A stretch of 52,405 nt of DNA, from the NCBI GenBank assembly GCA_018645325.1, contig JABGOU010000026.1:1-52405 (forward strand). The letters run 5' to 3'. This DNA is from Desulfobacula sp. (lineage in GTDB: Bacteria > Desulfobacterota > Desulfobacteria > Desulfobacterales > Desulfobacteraceae). This document shows, piece by piece, positions 35,468 to 44,515 of this stretch (within the stretch, counting starts at the first letter, position 1; every line of letters starts with the position of its first letter). Position numbers and translations under genes: made by a program. A model generated the notes under the pieces. The model saw only the letters and a list, made by a program, of their open reading frames with translations. It searched no databases and had not been told where the DNA came from.

Positions 35468-36040
35468 TTAAACCATTCCTTTAAAGGACATGAATGTCAA
35501 CGCAATTATACCCGCAGTTACAAGGCCTATGGATGTATCCTGCAGGGGTTTTGGTACCCTGGCCAGGTTGATTCTTTCCCTGACACCGGCAAAAAGAATA
35601 AGAGCAAGCCCAAATCCCACAGCATATGAAAACGAGGATACAAGAGCGCTTAAAAATGAGTATTCTTTGCTTATATTTAGAAGGCATGCACCCATTACAG
35701 CACAATTAGTTGTGATGAGCGGCAAAAAAATTCCCAACCCCGCATAAAGTCCTGGAATACTTTTTTTCAAAAACATTTCAACAAATTGAACCAGGGATGC
35801 AATGACCAGAATAAATGAAACGGTTCTCAAATATTCCACGTCAAGCGCTTTTAACAAGTAAGTGTCTACTATCCAGGTGATCATTCCTGCCATAACCAGT
35901 ACAAAGATAACAGCCATGGCCATACCCACAGCAGTTTCCATTTTCTTGGAGGTTCCTAAAAAAGGGCAGTTACCAAGAAACTGGGCAAGGAGAATATTGT
36001 TAATGAAGACACCTGCGATGAAGATTTCAAAAAATTCCAT
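35468..36040 (-). CDS. rnfA: Rnf complex membrane subunit A
   Basis: The 190-residue protein is a six-helix membrane subunit with the RnfA signature FINNILLAQFLGNCPFLG at the N-terminus and NCAVMGACL near the middle. RnfA and RnfE form the inverted pair in the membrane core, which in known structures holds an iron-sulfur centre between conserved cysteines. GGAGAAG precedes the ATG. It lies 11 bases downstream of rnfE. Confidence 0.95.
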   Translation of the reverse strand: MEFFEIFIAGVFINNILLAQFLGNCPFLGTSKKMETAVGMAMAVIFVLVMAGMITWIVDTYLLKALDVEYLRTVSFILVIASLVQFVEMFLKKSIPGLYAGLGIFLPLITTNCAVMGACLLNISKEYSFLSALVSSFSYAVGFGLALILFAGVRERINLARVPKPLQDTSIGLVTAGIIALTFMSFKGMV

Positions 36041-36051
36041 TGATCTTCTCC

Positions 36052-36660
36052 TTATTTACTTCCAATTAGATTCATAATTGCCAGCATCAGCCCTAAAGCA
36101 ACAAAAGCACCGGGAGCTTCTACCATAAATGCAAAAGGATGAAAGGCAGGGCCCATTTCAAAGACGGGGTTGCCTCCCCAGATAGTAATTGTCCCAGCAC
36201 CTAAAATTTCCCTGACAGCACCCAGGGCAGCCAGAGAAAGTGTAAAACCGATACCTATGCCAAGTCCATCTGCAACAGATAGAGCAGGTCCATTCTTGCT
36301 GGCAAAGGCTTCTGCCCGGCCAAGAACAATACAGTTCACAACAATGAGGGGAATGAAAATACCCAGTTTCAGGAACAACTCATATGTATATGCCTGCATA
36401 ACAAGTTCCACAATGGTAACAAAAGTGGCTATAATAACAATATAACAGGCAATTCTGACTTTAGACGGTATCACATTTCTAAGAAGGGATATTAAAAGGT
36501 TTGCAAAAACTAGAACAAAAGTGGTTGCAACACCCATCCCTATGCCGTTTTCAACTGTTTTGGTTACTGCAAGAACCGGACAAAGGCCTAGAACAAGTCT
36601 GAAAGGAGGTATTTCAGCCCATAGTCCTTTTGTGAATTCTTTTGCCAAGGATTGTGCCAT
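36052..36660 (-). CDS. rnfE: Rnf complex membrane subunit E
   Basis: This 202-residue protein is a homologue of RnfA, with LGLCPVLAVT early and VNCIVLGRAEAFASKNG in the middle, typical of RnfE. It has six hydrophobic segments. It should pair with RnfA in the ion-pumping core. It follows rnfG by 23 bases and has a GAGGAG site. Confidence 0.95.
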   Translation of the reverse strand: MAQSLAKEFTKGLWAEIPPFRLVLGLCPVLAVTKTVENGIGMGVATTFVLVFANLLISLLRNVIPSKVRIACYIVIIATFVTIVELVMQAYTYELFLKLGIFIPLIVVNCIVLGRAEAFASKNGPALSVADGLGIGIGFTLSLAALGAVREILGAGTITIWGGNPVFEMGPAFHPFAFMVEAPGAFVALGLMLAIMNLIGSK

Positions 36661-36683
36661 ATTTTAAATTCTCCTCTTATACC

Positions 36684-37268
36684 TTATTGGATATTTTTTA
36701 AAATTTCAGGTTTGAGCTTTTTATACAGATCCTGTGCCTGGATGGCGGCCAGAGTTACAGCCTTAGAGGTAATGGTGGCACCGGATATTGCATCAATAGA
36801 TCCATTCTCATTTTTAAGTGACAGATTGGTATCCAAAGGTTTATCCGTGAACTGGTTAACGAATTCAGGATCATCTTTGGCGCGAGCGCCCAACCCAGGA
36901 GTTTCAGAATGGGTGGTTACCCTTGCTGCAACAATCTGATCATTTCCTATATTAATGCCGACCATAAGCCCTACATCACCACCATATCCGCCTTTACCTT
37001 TAGTTTCAAATGCAACAGCCTTTGAACCATCAGCAAGTTTGGCAGGATAGAATTGGTATTTTGCACCATCATGTTCGATTTCAAATTTTTCTTTGCCAGG
37101 ATCATTTTCCACTTCTCCAAAAATTTGATTCATGGCTGGTGCCAGTGCAAATTTAAAAATCTGGGCTTCGATCTTATCCTGAGTGCCGGATTTTACAGCG
37201 GCAAGCAGTCCGCCTGAAACAGCTGTCAATACTGTTAAAACCACAACCATACTAATCATTTCACGCAT
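36684..37268 (-). CDS. rnfG: Rnf complex flavin subunit G
   Basis: The 194-residue protein has one N-terminal membrane helix and an extracytoplasmic FMN-binding domain. SGATITSKAV near 160 contains the threonine that ApbE flavin transferase modifies with FMN in RnfG. No apbE gene lies in the window, so the modification enzyme must be elsewhere. Its start overlaps the rnfD stop by 8 bases. Confidence 0.94.
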   Translation of the reverse strand: MREMISMVVVLTVLTAVSGGLLAAVKSGTQDKIEAQIFKFALAPAMNQIFGEVENDPGKEKFEIEHDGAKYQFYPAKLADGSKAVAFETKGKGGYGGDVGLMVGINIGNDQIVAARVTTHSETPGLGARAKDDPEFVNQFTDKPLDTNLSLKNENGSIDAISGATITSKAVTLAAIQAQDLYKKLKPEILKNIQ

Positions 37269-38229
37269 TGTTTACTCCCTTTCCCAAAGCTTTTGGTCTA
37301 ATTGTGTCGATGAGGGGGTTCACAACATTTAATAAAAGGATTGCCAAAATAGTACCATCAGCATATACACCGATGTTTCTCATCAAGATAATCATTACTG
37401 CCGCAAAAAATCCATAGAGGAGCATGGGAATCCTGTTGGAAGGAGAGGATGAATTCTCCGTTGCAAGGAAAAAAGCTCCTATTAGCGTATATCCTGAAAA
37501 AAGATGTATCCCGGGTCCTGCATAGATATCCGGGTTTGCCATGCTGAAGCACAGGGCAGTCACAATGATACCTACAATAAACGAAACAGGAATTTCCCAG
37601 CGTATATATCCCCTTAATATCAGGTAGATTCCGCCGATAATAATGCCAAGCCCAAAGGTAGAGCCAATGGCTCCTACCTGCTTGCCCATAATAAGGTCAC
37701 CTAAGGGAAAAAGCTCAGCAACGGCCTGGGCTCCCTGAAATTTGAGGGCAGCCAGTGGTGCAAGGGCCGTAAAATTGAATTCATAATTGACATATGCTGC
37801 ATCAAAGTCAAAGAAAACTTTCCAGGAGAGCATTAAAAATGCCATTCCCATGAGAACCGGGTTAAAGGGGTTGGCTCCTATACCACCGAAAATCATTTTT
37901 CCGATAATCACTGCAACAAAGGTTCCGGTAATCACAAGCCACCAGGGGGATGTTGCAGGAAGCATCATACCGAAAAGAAGCCCTATAACCGCAGAATCCA
38001 GATCACCTATAGTGATTTTTTTCTTGGATATGACATTCATGATAAGTTCCCAGACCATGGCACTGGAAAGAGATAATGCAAGTACACCAACAGCTGGTGT
38101 ACCAAACTGAATAATACCGAAAATAACTGCCGGGAGGGTGGCAATCATTATATTCAGATTCATTTGAAAAAGGCTGTCTCCATCATGCCAGAAAGGAGCA
38201 TGGGATACTGTTAATTTGTTATTATTCAT
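37261..38229 (-). CDS. rnfD: Rnf complex membrane subunit D
   Basis: The 322-residue NqrB/RnfD-family protein has about ten membrane segments. GGIGANPFNPVLMGMAFL and GAFFLATENSSSPSNR are typical. RnfD carries FMN and riboflavin in known complexes, and the ion path is thought to run through it. GGAGA precedes the ATG. It overlaps rnfG by 8 bases. Confidence 0.94.
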   Translation of the reverse strand: MNNNKLTVSHAPFWHDGDSLFQMNLNIMIATLPAVIFGIIQFGTPAVGVLALSLSSAMVWELIMNVISKKKITIGDLDSAVIGLLFGMMLPATSPWWLVITGTFVAVIIGKMIFGGIGANPFNPVLMGMAFLMLSWKVFFDFDAAYVNYEFNFTALAPLAALKFQGAQAVAELFPLGDLIMGKQVGAIGSTFGLGIIIGGIYLILRGYIRWEIPVSFIVGIIVTALCFSMANPDIYAGPGIHLFSGYTLIGAFFLATENSSSPSNRIPMLLYGFFAAVMIILMRNIGVYADGTILAILLLNVVNPLIDTIRPKALGKGVNNA

Positions 38230-38243
38230 TGGCAGTCTCCATT

Positions 38244-39515
38244 CTAAACCTCTGCTCTAAGTTTTAAAAGCTCATTTTTTCCAAGCTGGATATACTGGAA
38301 TAACGGTATCTTTGCAGTACAGACATATGAGCAGAGGCCGCATTCAATACATGAATCAAGGTCGTATTTGTCAGCCGCCTCTTCATACTGGTCAGCTTCA
38401 AGATATCGTACAAGGATATTCACAGGGACATTTGCAGGGCATATCCGAAGACATTTGCCGCAATTAACACATGGATAATCTGATATTTCAGGGATAATAT
38501 CACTGCTTTGAATTACAATTGTATCCATATCAGGTTGGACAGGATGATTGTGGGTGAAAGTTGAGAATCCTCTCATGGGACCGCCAATGATAATTCTGTC
38601 CTGATCGTTTATGCGGATACCAAAGGCTTTGAAAACTTTGTGTAAAGGAGTTCCAATGGTGGCCTTGGCCCTGTATCGAGTTCCTTTTTTTCCTGTCACC
38701 GTCAGTATTTTTTCAAATTCAGCAGATTTTTTTTTGTATGCTTTTGCTAAAGATACCACGGCTTCAGCACAGATAAAACATACTCCTAAATCTTCCGGAG
38801 TTTTCCCTGCCGGAAGGACCATGTTTAAATGATCTTTTAAAACCATTGCCGGTAAATTAGAAGGATATTTTGAAGCGGTTTTGAATAAAACAATTGAATC
38901 AAGTCCGCCTTGAATATTTGAATTTTCCGGTATGGTGATACAAATTTTAGGAATTTTGGTTATTGTTTTTAAAACCCGGGCTCCTTCTTTCAGCATTTCC
39001 CAGGATTTAAGCATTACATATTGACTGGTGGTTGATAAAAGATCTGAATCAGCCCCTGTAATAACAATGGTATTAATCTTAACATCATCACGGGCAAGAG
39101 CTTTTAACGGAGGTGCCCCCGGAAGTGTTCTTAAATATTGGTCAGCTGAAGTAATGTCATCTTTTAAATCATAGGCTGCAGAATCTGTCTGGCTGGTCTG
39201 GCTCTGATCATTATTGATGACAAGATAGGTGGATATTTTGCCAAAAACATCTGCATAGCTGTCAATGGCTGTTATGATTCCTGTTACGGGGGAAATTGTA
39301 TACTCTGTGCTGTCATTGTACAGACAGAGTTTTTCTCCCTTTTCAACTGCAGCCCCTTTTTTTATTAAAGCCTGCCTTGTATTGGCAATGGGTTCATTTA
39401 ATAATAAAATAAGATTGGGCGGTATGGGTATTGATACCGGCTCTTTGGGATCCGGTTCTACAAGATCATAAATGAGCCCGGGTTGGGATAAGGTGAAAAA
39501 AGATCGTTTAATCAT
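38244..39515 (-). CDS. rnfC: Rnf complex NADH-binding subunit C
   Basis: The start at 39513-39515 is chosen because AAGGAC lies just ahead of it; a longer frame to 39554 has no ribosome site. The resulting 423-residue RnfC has a barrel-sandwich N-terminus, a flavin/NADH-binding middle (GGPMRGF) and two ferredoxin motifs near the end (CVNCGKCLRICP, CIECGLCSYVC). RnfC oxidises or reduces NAD at the cytoplasmic face. It is shorter than proteobacterial RnfC proteins that carry a long C-terminal repeat. Confidence 0.94.
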   Translation of the reverse strand: MIKRSFFTLSQPGLIYDLVEPDPKEPVSIPIPPNLILLLNEPIANTRQALIKKGAAVEKGEKLCLYNDSTEYTISPVTGIITAIDSYADVFGKISTYLVINNDQSQTSQTDSAAYDLKDDITSADQYLRTLPGAPPLKALARDDVKINTIVITGADSDLLSTTSQYVMLKSWEMLKEGARVLKTITKIPKICITIPENSNIQGGLDSIVLFKTASKYPSNLPAMVLKDHLNMVLPAGKTPEDLGVCFICAEAVVSLAKAYKKKSAEFEKILTVTGKKGTRYRAKATIGTPLHKVFKAFGIRINDQDRIIIGGPMRGFSTFTHNHPVQPDMDTIVIQSSDIIPEISDYPCVNCGKCLRICPANVPVNILVRYLEADQYEEAADKYDLDSCIECGLCSYVCTAKIPLFQYIQLGKNELLKLRAEV

Positions 39516-39592
39516 AATAAGTCCTTGTTTTGTAAAAAGCTTGAGATCATTCAATATAGTTAATGATTATAAAGTAAAAAAATCAAAATTTA

Positions 39593-39958
39593 CTATAATG
39601 AATGACACGAATTACATTCTACCGGACCTGCTTCAATGTCTTCATGGCATCCCTGGCACTGAGCATGAAATGCATCAGGTCTAGATGGTAAGTCTTCATC
39701 ACCGGTTTCTTCATGGCACTCACTGCAGTTGTAGGTTTCATCATCTTCAATGTTGTGATGGCAGTCCAGACAATCTGTGGTATAATCGCCTGCGTGCACG
39801 GAATGGGTGAATAAAACTTTACCGGCCTTGTTCTGAAACATCATCCGTACTGGATTCTCAGGTACAGGGGGGGTAAAAGAGGCATAGCTTATGATCCCTG
39901 TAATCAAAAATATGATCATAATGAATAAAGCTATTTTTAGGTCTCGTTGTGATGTCAT
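39593..39958 (-). CDS. Membrane-anchored tetraheme cytochrome c
   Basis: The 121-residue protein has an N-terminal membrane helix or uncleaved signal (about 9-28) and four CxxCH haem sites: CLDCH, CSECH, CQGCH and CNSCH, with several extra His and Cys. The size and haem number fit the class III cytochrome c3 type. It lies just ahead of rnfC in the rnf operon, as multihaem cytochromes do in Desulfovibrio and Methanosarcina. It probably links the Rnf complex to periplasmic electron carriers. Confidence 0.92.
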   Translation of the reverse strand: MTSQRDLKIALFIMIIFLITGIISYASFTPPVPENPVRMMFQNKAGKVLFTHSVHAGDYTTDCLDCHHNIEDDETYNCSECHEETGDEDLPSRPDAFHAQCQGCHEDIEAGPVECNSCHSL

Positions 39959-40062
39959 AATAATTCTCTCTTATCTAAGGGTTTGAGTTCATGAAACAAA
40001 CCCACAACTAGCATGGCGTTATATTATATTGAATCTATCTTGGCAAGGAAAAAAATTTAATT

Positions 40063-40524
40063 TTAAGGTATTGAACAACCGGCAGGAAAGCCGGAAGGTC
40101 TCTTCCTGACTAGGAAGGGTTTATACTCTTCTTTTTTTGAAAGGGAGTTATTTTTTTTCCGGATAATATAGAAAGAAAATCCAAAAAATAAAAATCCTGA
40201 AATCATGGAACTAAGAGAGGAATCAAGCTGAAAATATGATGCAAGATTGTTTCCTATCAATGCACCGATGAGAAGACAAATTACAGGGAATACATATAAA
40301 AGAAATGTTAAAAAAAGGATGGGTTTTGTTTCAAGCCCAATGATCACATTATCACCTTTCCCAACATTGAGCGTATTTTTAACAGAAACGATCATCTCTT
40401 TCTGGCTGTTTCCCGTTCCGCAGCTTCCTTTTGAAGAGCAGGACTCGCAGGCGCCGGATCTGGTTGTTTTTACCCATGCAACAGCCTTGGTTGCATTTGT
40501 TACAACCCCGTTTTCAGTGATCAT
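40063..40524 (-). CDS. rseC: RseC/SoxR-reducing family protein
   Basis: The 153-residue protein has the RseC pattern: an N-terminal domain with a cysteine cluster (CESCSSKGSCG at about 25-35) and two membrane helices at about 72-125. RseC members occur near rnf genes, and the SoxR-reducing system of E. coli is Rnf-like. The cluster suggests a metal or redox centre. It heads the rnf operon, with AAAGGAT before the ATG. Confidence 0.88.
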   Translation of the reverse strand: MITENGVVTNATKAVAWVKTTRSGACESCSSKGSCGTGNSQKEMIVSVKNTLNVGKGDNVIIGLETKPILFLTFLLYVFPVICLLIGALIGNNLASYFQLDSSLSSMISGFLFFGFSFYIIRKKNNSLSKKEEYKPFLVRKRPSGFPAGCSIP

Positions 40525-40608
40525 GATTCCATCCTTTTCTCGTGATTCATTTGTTTCCTAAAGGATAGAACCGATATATAATGATGTCAATTTTTTTATT
40601 GTTTCTTC

Positions 40609-40635
40609 TTGACAAAAAACAAGTGTTAATATAAT
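40609..40635 (+). promoter_or_regulatory. Promoter of tRNA-Asn
   Basis: TTGACA (40609-40614) and TATAAT (40630-40635) are both consensus, separated by 15 bases, slightly short. The tRNA begins 28 bases further on. Confidence 0.55.
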
Positions 40636-40663
40636 CTCTCCAAGTCTTGTAAAAAGGCGCTGC

Positions 40664-40739
40664 TCCCCAGTAGCTCAGTTGGCAGAGCAATTGGCTGTTA
40701 ACCAATGGGTCCGCGGTTCAAGTCCGTGCTGGGGAGCCA
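40664..40739 (+). tRNA. tRNA-Asn (anticodon GTT)
   Basis: The 76-base cloverleaf has acceptor arms TCCCCAG and CTGGGGA, D-loop AGCTCAGTTGGCAGAGC, anticodon loop CTGTTAA with GTT, T-loop TTCAAGT, discriminator G and encoded CCA. Confidence 0.95.
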
Positions 40740-40754
40740 ACTTAAATAAAGCTT

Positions 40755-40785
40755 ATCCCGATAATTGATTTTATCGGGATTTTTT
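40755..40785 (+). terminator. Terminator of tRNA-Asn
   Basis: ATCCCGATAA (40755-40764) and its complement (40771-40780) form a 10-bp stem with a 6-base loop, followed by a run of T. It starts 15 bases after the tRNA end. Confidence 0.85.
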
Positions 40786-40863
40786 ATTGGCGCTTTCGGC
40801 CAGATCCTGAATAATAATAAATATAATTTGCTTTAATCTTAAATTAATGCGATAAAACAAAAT

Positions 40864-41166
40864 ATGATTAATGTTAAAGAAAATGAAATCTTAAAAAAAC
40901 TGGGACAGCGTCTAAAAAGCGCCCGAATAGAATTAAATGATCCACAAAAAGAGTTTGCCTTCAGGATTGGGGTGTCCATTCCAACCCTTTACAAAATGGA
41001 ACAGGGGAATCCTTCCATATCAATCGGCACATGGGTTAAAGCTTTATCCATGCTTGGCAAATTGGATGATTTTGATAAACTGATAGCACACAGAGAATCA
41101 TTGTTCGAAAGATATGAGGTTTTAGAAAAAACAAAAAACCGACAACGGGTGCGAAGGCAAAAATAG
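40864..41166 (+). CDS. hipB: HipB-type XRE antitoxin
   Basis: The 100-residue protein has a helix-turn-helix of the XRE/Cro type at about 12-62 (LGQRLKSARIEL, then FAFRIGVSIPTLYKMEQG). It is followed 1 base later by a HipA gene. In the HipBA system the small DNA-binding partner represses the operon and neutralises HipA. The start lacks a strong ribosome site. Confidence 0.88.
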   Translation: MINVKENEILKKLGQRLKSARIELNDPQKEFAFRIGVSIPTLYKMEQGNPSISIGTWVKALSMLGKLDDFDKLIAHRESLFERYEVLEKTKNRQRVRRQK

Positions 41167-41167
41167 A

Positions 41168-42397
41168 ATGATCCGATTGCTTGTTAACCTTACGTTTCCC
41201 GGCAGTAAGACAGTGTCGTGCGGTGAAATTGTCACGACACTGCCTGATCCCAGAGGAAAGATACAAGGCGCTTTCCGATATGCTCCAGACTATCTTAATC
41301 ACCCGCTTGCTTTCCCTTTAGATCCCGTGAATCTGCCTTTAAGTTCAAAAGAATTCCAGACAGACAGACCGGAAGGAGTACATGCGGTTTTTGAAGATGC
41401 GCTTCCGGATGACTGGGGCAGAAATCTTTTGATTAAAAAAGCGATGCTTGGAAGGGGTGAACAGACCATCCCGAGGTTGCTTGAAATTTTGGGGAGAAAT
41501 GGATTAGGAGCCCTGTCCTTTGAATCGAAACAGGATAGATCTGGCAAACCAGATCCTTCGGCCGGCATAAAAGATTTGGAAACCCTTTTGAATGCAGCTT
41601 TACGATACGAATCAGGATTGCCTCTATATGAAAAAGAGCTGCAATTGTTATATCAAAGCGGAAGCAGTCCCGGCGGTGCGAGACCAAAAGCGCTTTGCCG
41701 AAAAGAGATGGGATCTCTTTGGATTGCAAAGTTCCCCCGGCATAATGATACCTTTCATGTGGAGTCTATTGAAGCTGCTACGCTTGAATTGGCGAAGCGA
41801 TCCGGATTGCCTGTTCCAGAATTCGAAATTCAGGATATAGGTAAAAGGAAAGTTTTGCTGGTGAGGCGGTTCGATATCTCAGGTCATGGTGGTCGATATC
41901 ATATGATCAGTATGCAAACCTTATTGCAGGCCCAAGGATATTATTTCTTAAGTTATGACGATGTGTTTGATGTGGTGAAAGCTCATAGTTATCAACCTTC
42001 AATTGATATCCCCCTCTTATTCCGGCAGATGATTTTTAATGTGGCAGTCGGAAATACGGATGATCACCTTAAAAATTTTTGTATGCTCCATAAAGAATCC
42101 GGTTACTGCCTGTCACCCGTTTATGATGTGCTGCCTGATATATACGAAAAAAGAGAACATTCATTATCTTTCCCGTTTGGGGCAGGTTTTCTGCCGCCGG
42201 ACAGAAATACACTGGAAAGCATGGCTGCCGCCCATAACATTGAAACTGCCGGCCAGATAATCGACATAGTTCGAAAATCAGTATCAGGTTGGAAAAATGT
42301 CTTTCAACAATATAAGGTCCCGGAATTTGAAATTCAGCGACTTGAGTGGAGTATCAATAGAAGAATTGAATCTTTAAGAAAAACCAGCGAAGCTTAA
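41168..42397 (+). CDS. hipA: HipA-family serine/threonine kinase toxin
   Basis: The 409-residue protein has the HipA kinase motifs: SSPGGARPKA (ATP-contact loop), GNTDDHLKNF (catalytic Asp and metal Asn) and YDVLPD (DFG-like). HipA phosphorylates glutamyl-tRNA synthetase in E. coli and induces dormancy; other HipA proteins hit other targets. It is longer than the split HipST-type toxins and appears intact. It lies downstream of tRNA-Asn with its own terminator between, so it is a separate unit, possibly acquired. Confidence 0.9.
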   Translation: MIRLLVNLTFPGSKTVSCGEIVTTLPDPRGKIQGAFRYAPDYLNHPLAFPLDPVNLPLSSKEFQTDRPEGVHAVFEDALPDDWGRNLLIKKAMLGRGEQTIPRLLEILGRNGLGALSFESKQDRSGKPDPSAGIKDLETLLNAALRYESGLPLYEKELQLLYQSGSSPGGARPKALCRKEMGSLWIAKFPRHNDTFHVESIEAATLELAKRSGLPVPEFEIQDIGKRKVLLVRRFDISGHGGRYHMISMQTLLQAQGYYFLSYDDVFDVVKAHSYQPSIDIPLLFRQMIFNVAVGNTDDHLKNFCMLHKESGYCLSPVYDVLPDIYEKREHSLSFPFGAGFLPPDRNTLESMAAAHNIETAGQIIDIVRKSVSGWKNVFQQYKVPEFEIQRLEWSINRRIESLRKTSEA

Positions 42398-42423
42398 ACA
42401 CTTCTTTTTAGATAATAGCCAGA

Positions 42424-42443
42424 CCTAAGGGCCCACTCAAAAT
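42424..42443 (-). repeat. GAGTGGGCCC-type short repeat, copy 2 (inverted)
   Basis: Read on the minus strand, ATTTTGAGTGGGCCCTTAGG matches the core of the repeats at 26521 and 46145. Confidence 0.5.
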
Positions 42444-42492
42444 TTAATTTGCCTCGCACCAATATATATTATATCTTGCATCCCATCAAATT

Positions 42493-42506
42493 GGGCTGAA
42501 TAACTA
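42493..42506 (-). repeat. Possible solo end of the MITE-like element
   Basis: On the minus strand TAGTTATTCAGCCC matches the terminal sequence TAGTTGTTCAGCC of the element at 32106 at nearly every base, but without the first G. It is short, so chance is not excluded. Confidence 0.3.
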
Positions 42507-42562
42507 AATAAATTCTTTTTGCCTTTAAACATTTTGGATTATTAAACTTGGGACTTTTTCTT

Positions 42563-44476
42563 ATGGCTAAAAAACCAACATATGAAGAATTAGAAAAACG
42601 AATTCAGAAATTAGAGAAAATCGATTTTGACCGAAACCATGATTATGAGGTTTTACAAGAGGATAATGAGAGGTTTCTGGGCATTATCAACACGGCTATG
42701 GACTCAATTTTCTGTAAAAACTTTAATCGGCAATATACATTTGTAAATCCGTCAATGATTCAATTATTTGGCTGCAGTGAGGCTGATTTAATTGGGAAAA
42801 CTCCTGAAGAGATATTTAACAAGGAAGCCGCAGATATAATTTATGAGGTGGATCAGCGGACCTTAAATGGTGAAAAAGTAAGTGAAGTGAGATCTCTTAC
42901 TAGTGCAGGGAATCTTTATTTTTTCCATACTATCCAGGTGCCTTTACATGACTTTAAAGGAAATATTAAAGGTATCAGTGGTATCGTGAGGGACATTACA
43001 GAGCACAAAAAGGTAGAGAAAGCGCTTAAAGAATCTGAACGAAATTTACAAAGAGGGCAACAAATATCCAAGACCGGTAGTTGGTATTATGATCATAATA
43101 GCGGTAATGAAGTATGGTCAGATGAATGTTTTAAATTATTTGGAACAAATAAAGAAGATTATTCCGATAATATAGTGCCGGGATCTTTAAATTTAAGTAT
43201 ATACGAACATCCTGAAAAAACAGCAGAACTTTTTATCTCCCTGGCTGAAAAACACGATACCTTTGAGTTTGAATTCACCACCATTCCTATTAATGGTCAG
43301 GCAAAGGTTATCCATTCATATTGTGAAAGTGAAAAAGACGTTGATGGTAACCTTTTGAAAATTTTTGGTATGGATCATGATATCACCGAACGTAAAAAGT
43401 TGGAAACCGAGCTTAAAAAAAGAGAAGAAAAATTTAAAAAAATTATTAATGGCTCAATCGATGGTTTTGTCATCACTAATATGTATGGCAGAATTATTGA
43501 AGTGAATAAAGCATATTGTCTATTATTGGGATACACTCGAAATGAAATTCTAAGTATGTCGCTCATAGAGCTCGAAGCTTTGATGACCAAAGAGGAGTTA
43601 AATAATAAAACACTAAAGATTATCGACACAGGGGGAAGCAGATTTGAAACTAAAAATAAAAAGAAAAATGGGAATATTATTGATGTAGAGGTATCTGCCT
43701 CCTTCACTCCGGAAAACAATGGAACCTTTCTGGTTTTCATACGTGATATTACAGATCGTAAAAAATCAGAAAAGGCTTTAATAAACCTGAATAAAAAACT
43801 TGATAGCAAAGTAAAAAAAAGGACAAATGAGTTAAAGCGATTAAATGAACACCTTGTTCTTTCTGAAGATAATGAGCGAAAAAATTTAGCTTCTGAGCTT
43901 CACGACAGTGTGGCTCAGAGTCTTGCAATAGCTGTTTCGCAAATTAAAAATATAACGGAAGCAGATTCCGGATATGGAATCAAAACACTGCCAGATGTTC
44001 AAAAAAATATAGAAAATGCAATTAAAGAGGTACGTATTCTTATCCATCAGCTTCATCCGCCAATATTAGACGATTTCAAAATTGATATAGTTATAGGCTG
44101 TTTGATCGAGGCTATTAATGAAAAAAAACAAATCATAATTAACTATATCAATAATCTGACTGAATCTGTCACTCTGACTGAGACTACCAAGATGACAATT
44201 TATAGAGCGACTAATGAATTGATATATAACATTTTAAAACATTCAGATTCATTAGTTGCTGAGATTGAATTGTCTAAAATTAATAATTCTATCCAGATAA
44301 GAGTTGAGGACAAAGGCAAGGGTTTTGAATTCAAAACTTATCACCAGAAGAACTATTGCGGTTTTGGATTATATAGTCTTTTTGAACGAATTGAAAATAT
44401 AGGCGGCGAGCTTATAATAAATTCATCATTAGGAAAGGGGACTAAGGTTATATTGACCGTTCCTGTAAATGTTTGA
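42563..44476 (+). CDS. Soluble PAS-domain histidine kinase, NarX-type
   Basis: The start at 42563 gives about 637 residues beginning MAKKPTYEELEKRIQKLE, a typical opening for Desulfobacteraceae sensor proteins; a TTG further up adds 5 residues. It has no membrane segments. Three PAS domains follow (about 50-160, 170-290, 295-410), then a HisKA_3 dimerisation segment with LASELHDSVAQSLA holding the phosphoacceptor His, and an HATPase (about 540-635, GFGLYSLFERI, GKGTKV). No response regulator is adjacent, so its partner is elsewhere. Confidence 0.9.
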   Translation: MAKKPTYEELEKRIQKLEKIDFDRNHDYEVLQEDNERFLGIINTAMDSIFCKNFNRQYTFVNPSMIQLFGCSEADLIGKTPEEIFNKEAADIIYEVDQRTLNGEKVSEVRSLTSAGNLYFFHTIQVPLHDFKGNIKGISGIVRDITEHKKVEKALKESERNLQRGQQISKTGSWYYDHNSGNEVWSDECFKLFGTNKEDYSDNIVPGSLNLSIYEHPEKTAELFISLAEKHDTFEFEFTTIPINGQAKVIHSYCESEKDVDGNLLKIFGMDHDITERKKLETELKKREEKFKKIINGSIDGFVITNMYGRIIEVNKAYCLLLGYTRNEILSMSLIELEALMTKEELNNKTLKIIDTGGSRFETKNKKKNGNIIDVEVSASFTPENNGTFLVFIRDITDRKKSEKALINLNKKLDSKVKKRTNELKRLNEHLVLSEDNERKNLASELHDSVAQSLAIAVSQIKNITEADSGYGIKTLPDVQKNIENAIKEVRILIHQLHPPILDDFKIDIVIGCLIEAINEKKQIIINYINNLTESVTLTETTKMTIYRATNELIYNILKHSDSLVAEIELSKINNSIQIRVEDKGKGFEFKTYHQKNYCGFGLYSLFERIENIGGELIINSSLGKGTKVILTVPVNV

Positions 44477-44487
44477 TAAACATTTTT
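44467..44487 (+). terminator. Weak terminator after the PAS kinase
   Basis: AAATGTTT (44467-44474) pairs with AAACATTT (44478-44485) around a 3-base loop overlapping the stop codon, followed by T. The stem is mostly A-T, so efficiency is doubtful. Confidence 0.4.
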
Positions 44488-44515
44488 CTTTAAGTGAAGG
44501 ATTTTGGATATCCCA

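Noticed and set aside
39516-39554. Longer RnfC start
   Set aside because: No ribosome site; the internal ATG at 39513-39515 has AAGGAC in the right place.
40740-40863. Possible attachment-site duplication near tRNA-Asn
   Set aside because: No second copy of the tRNA 3' end was found in the following region.
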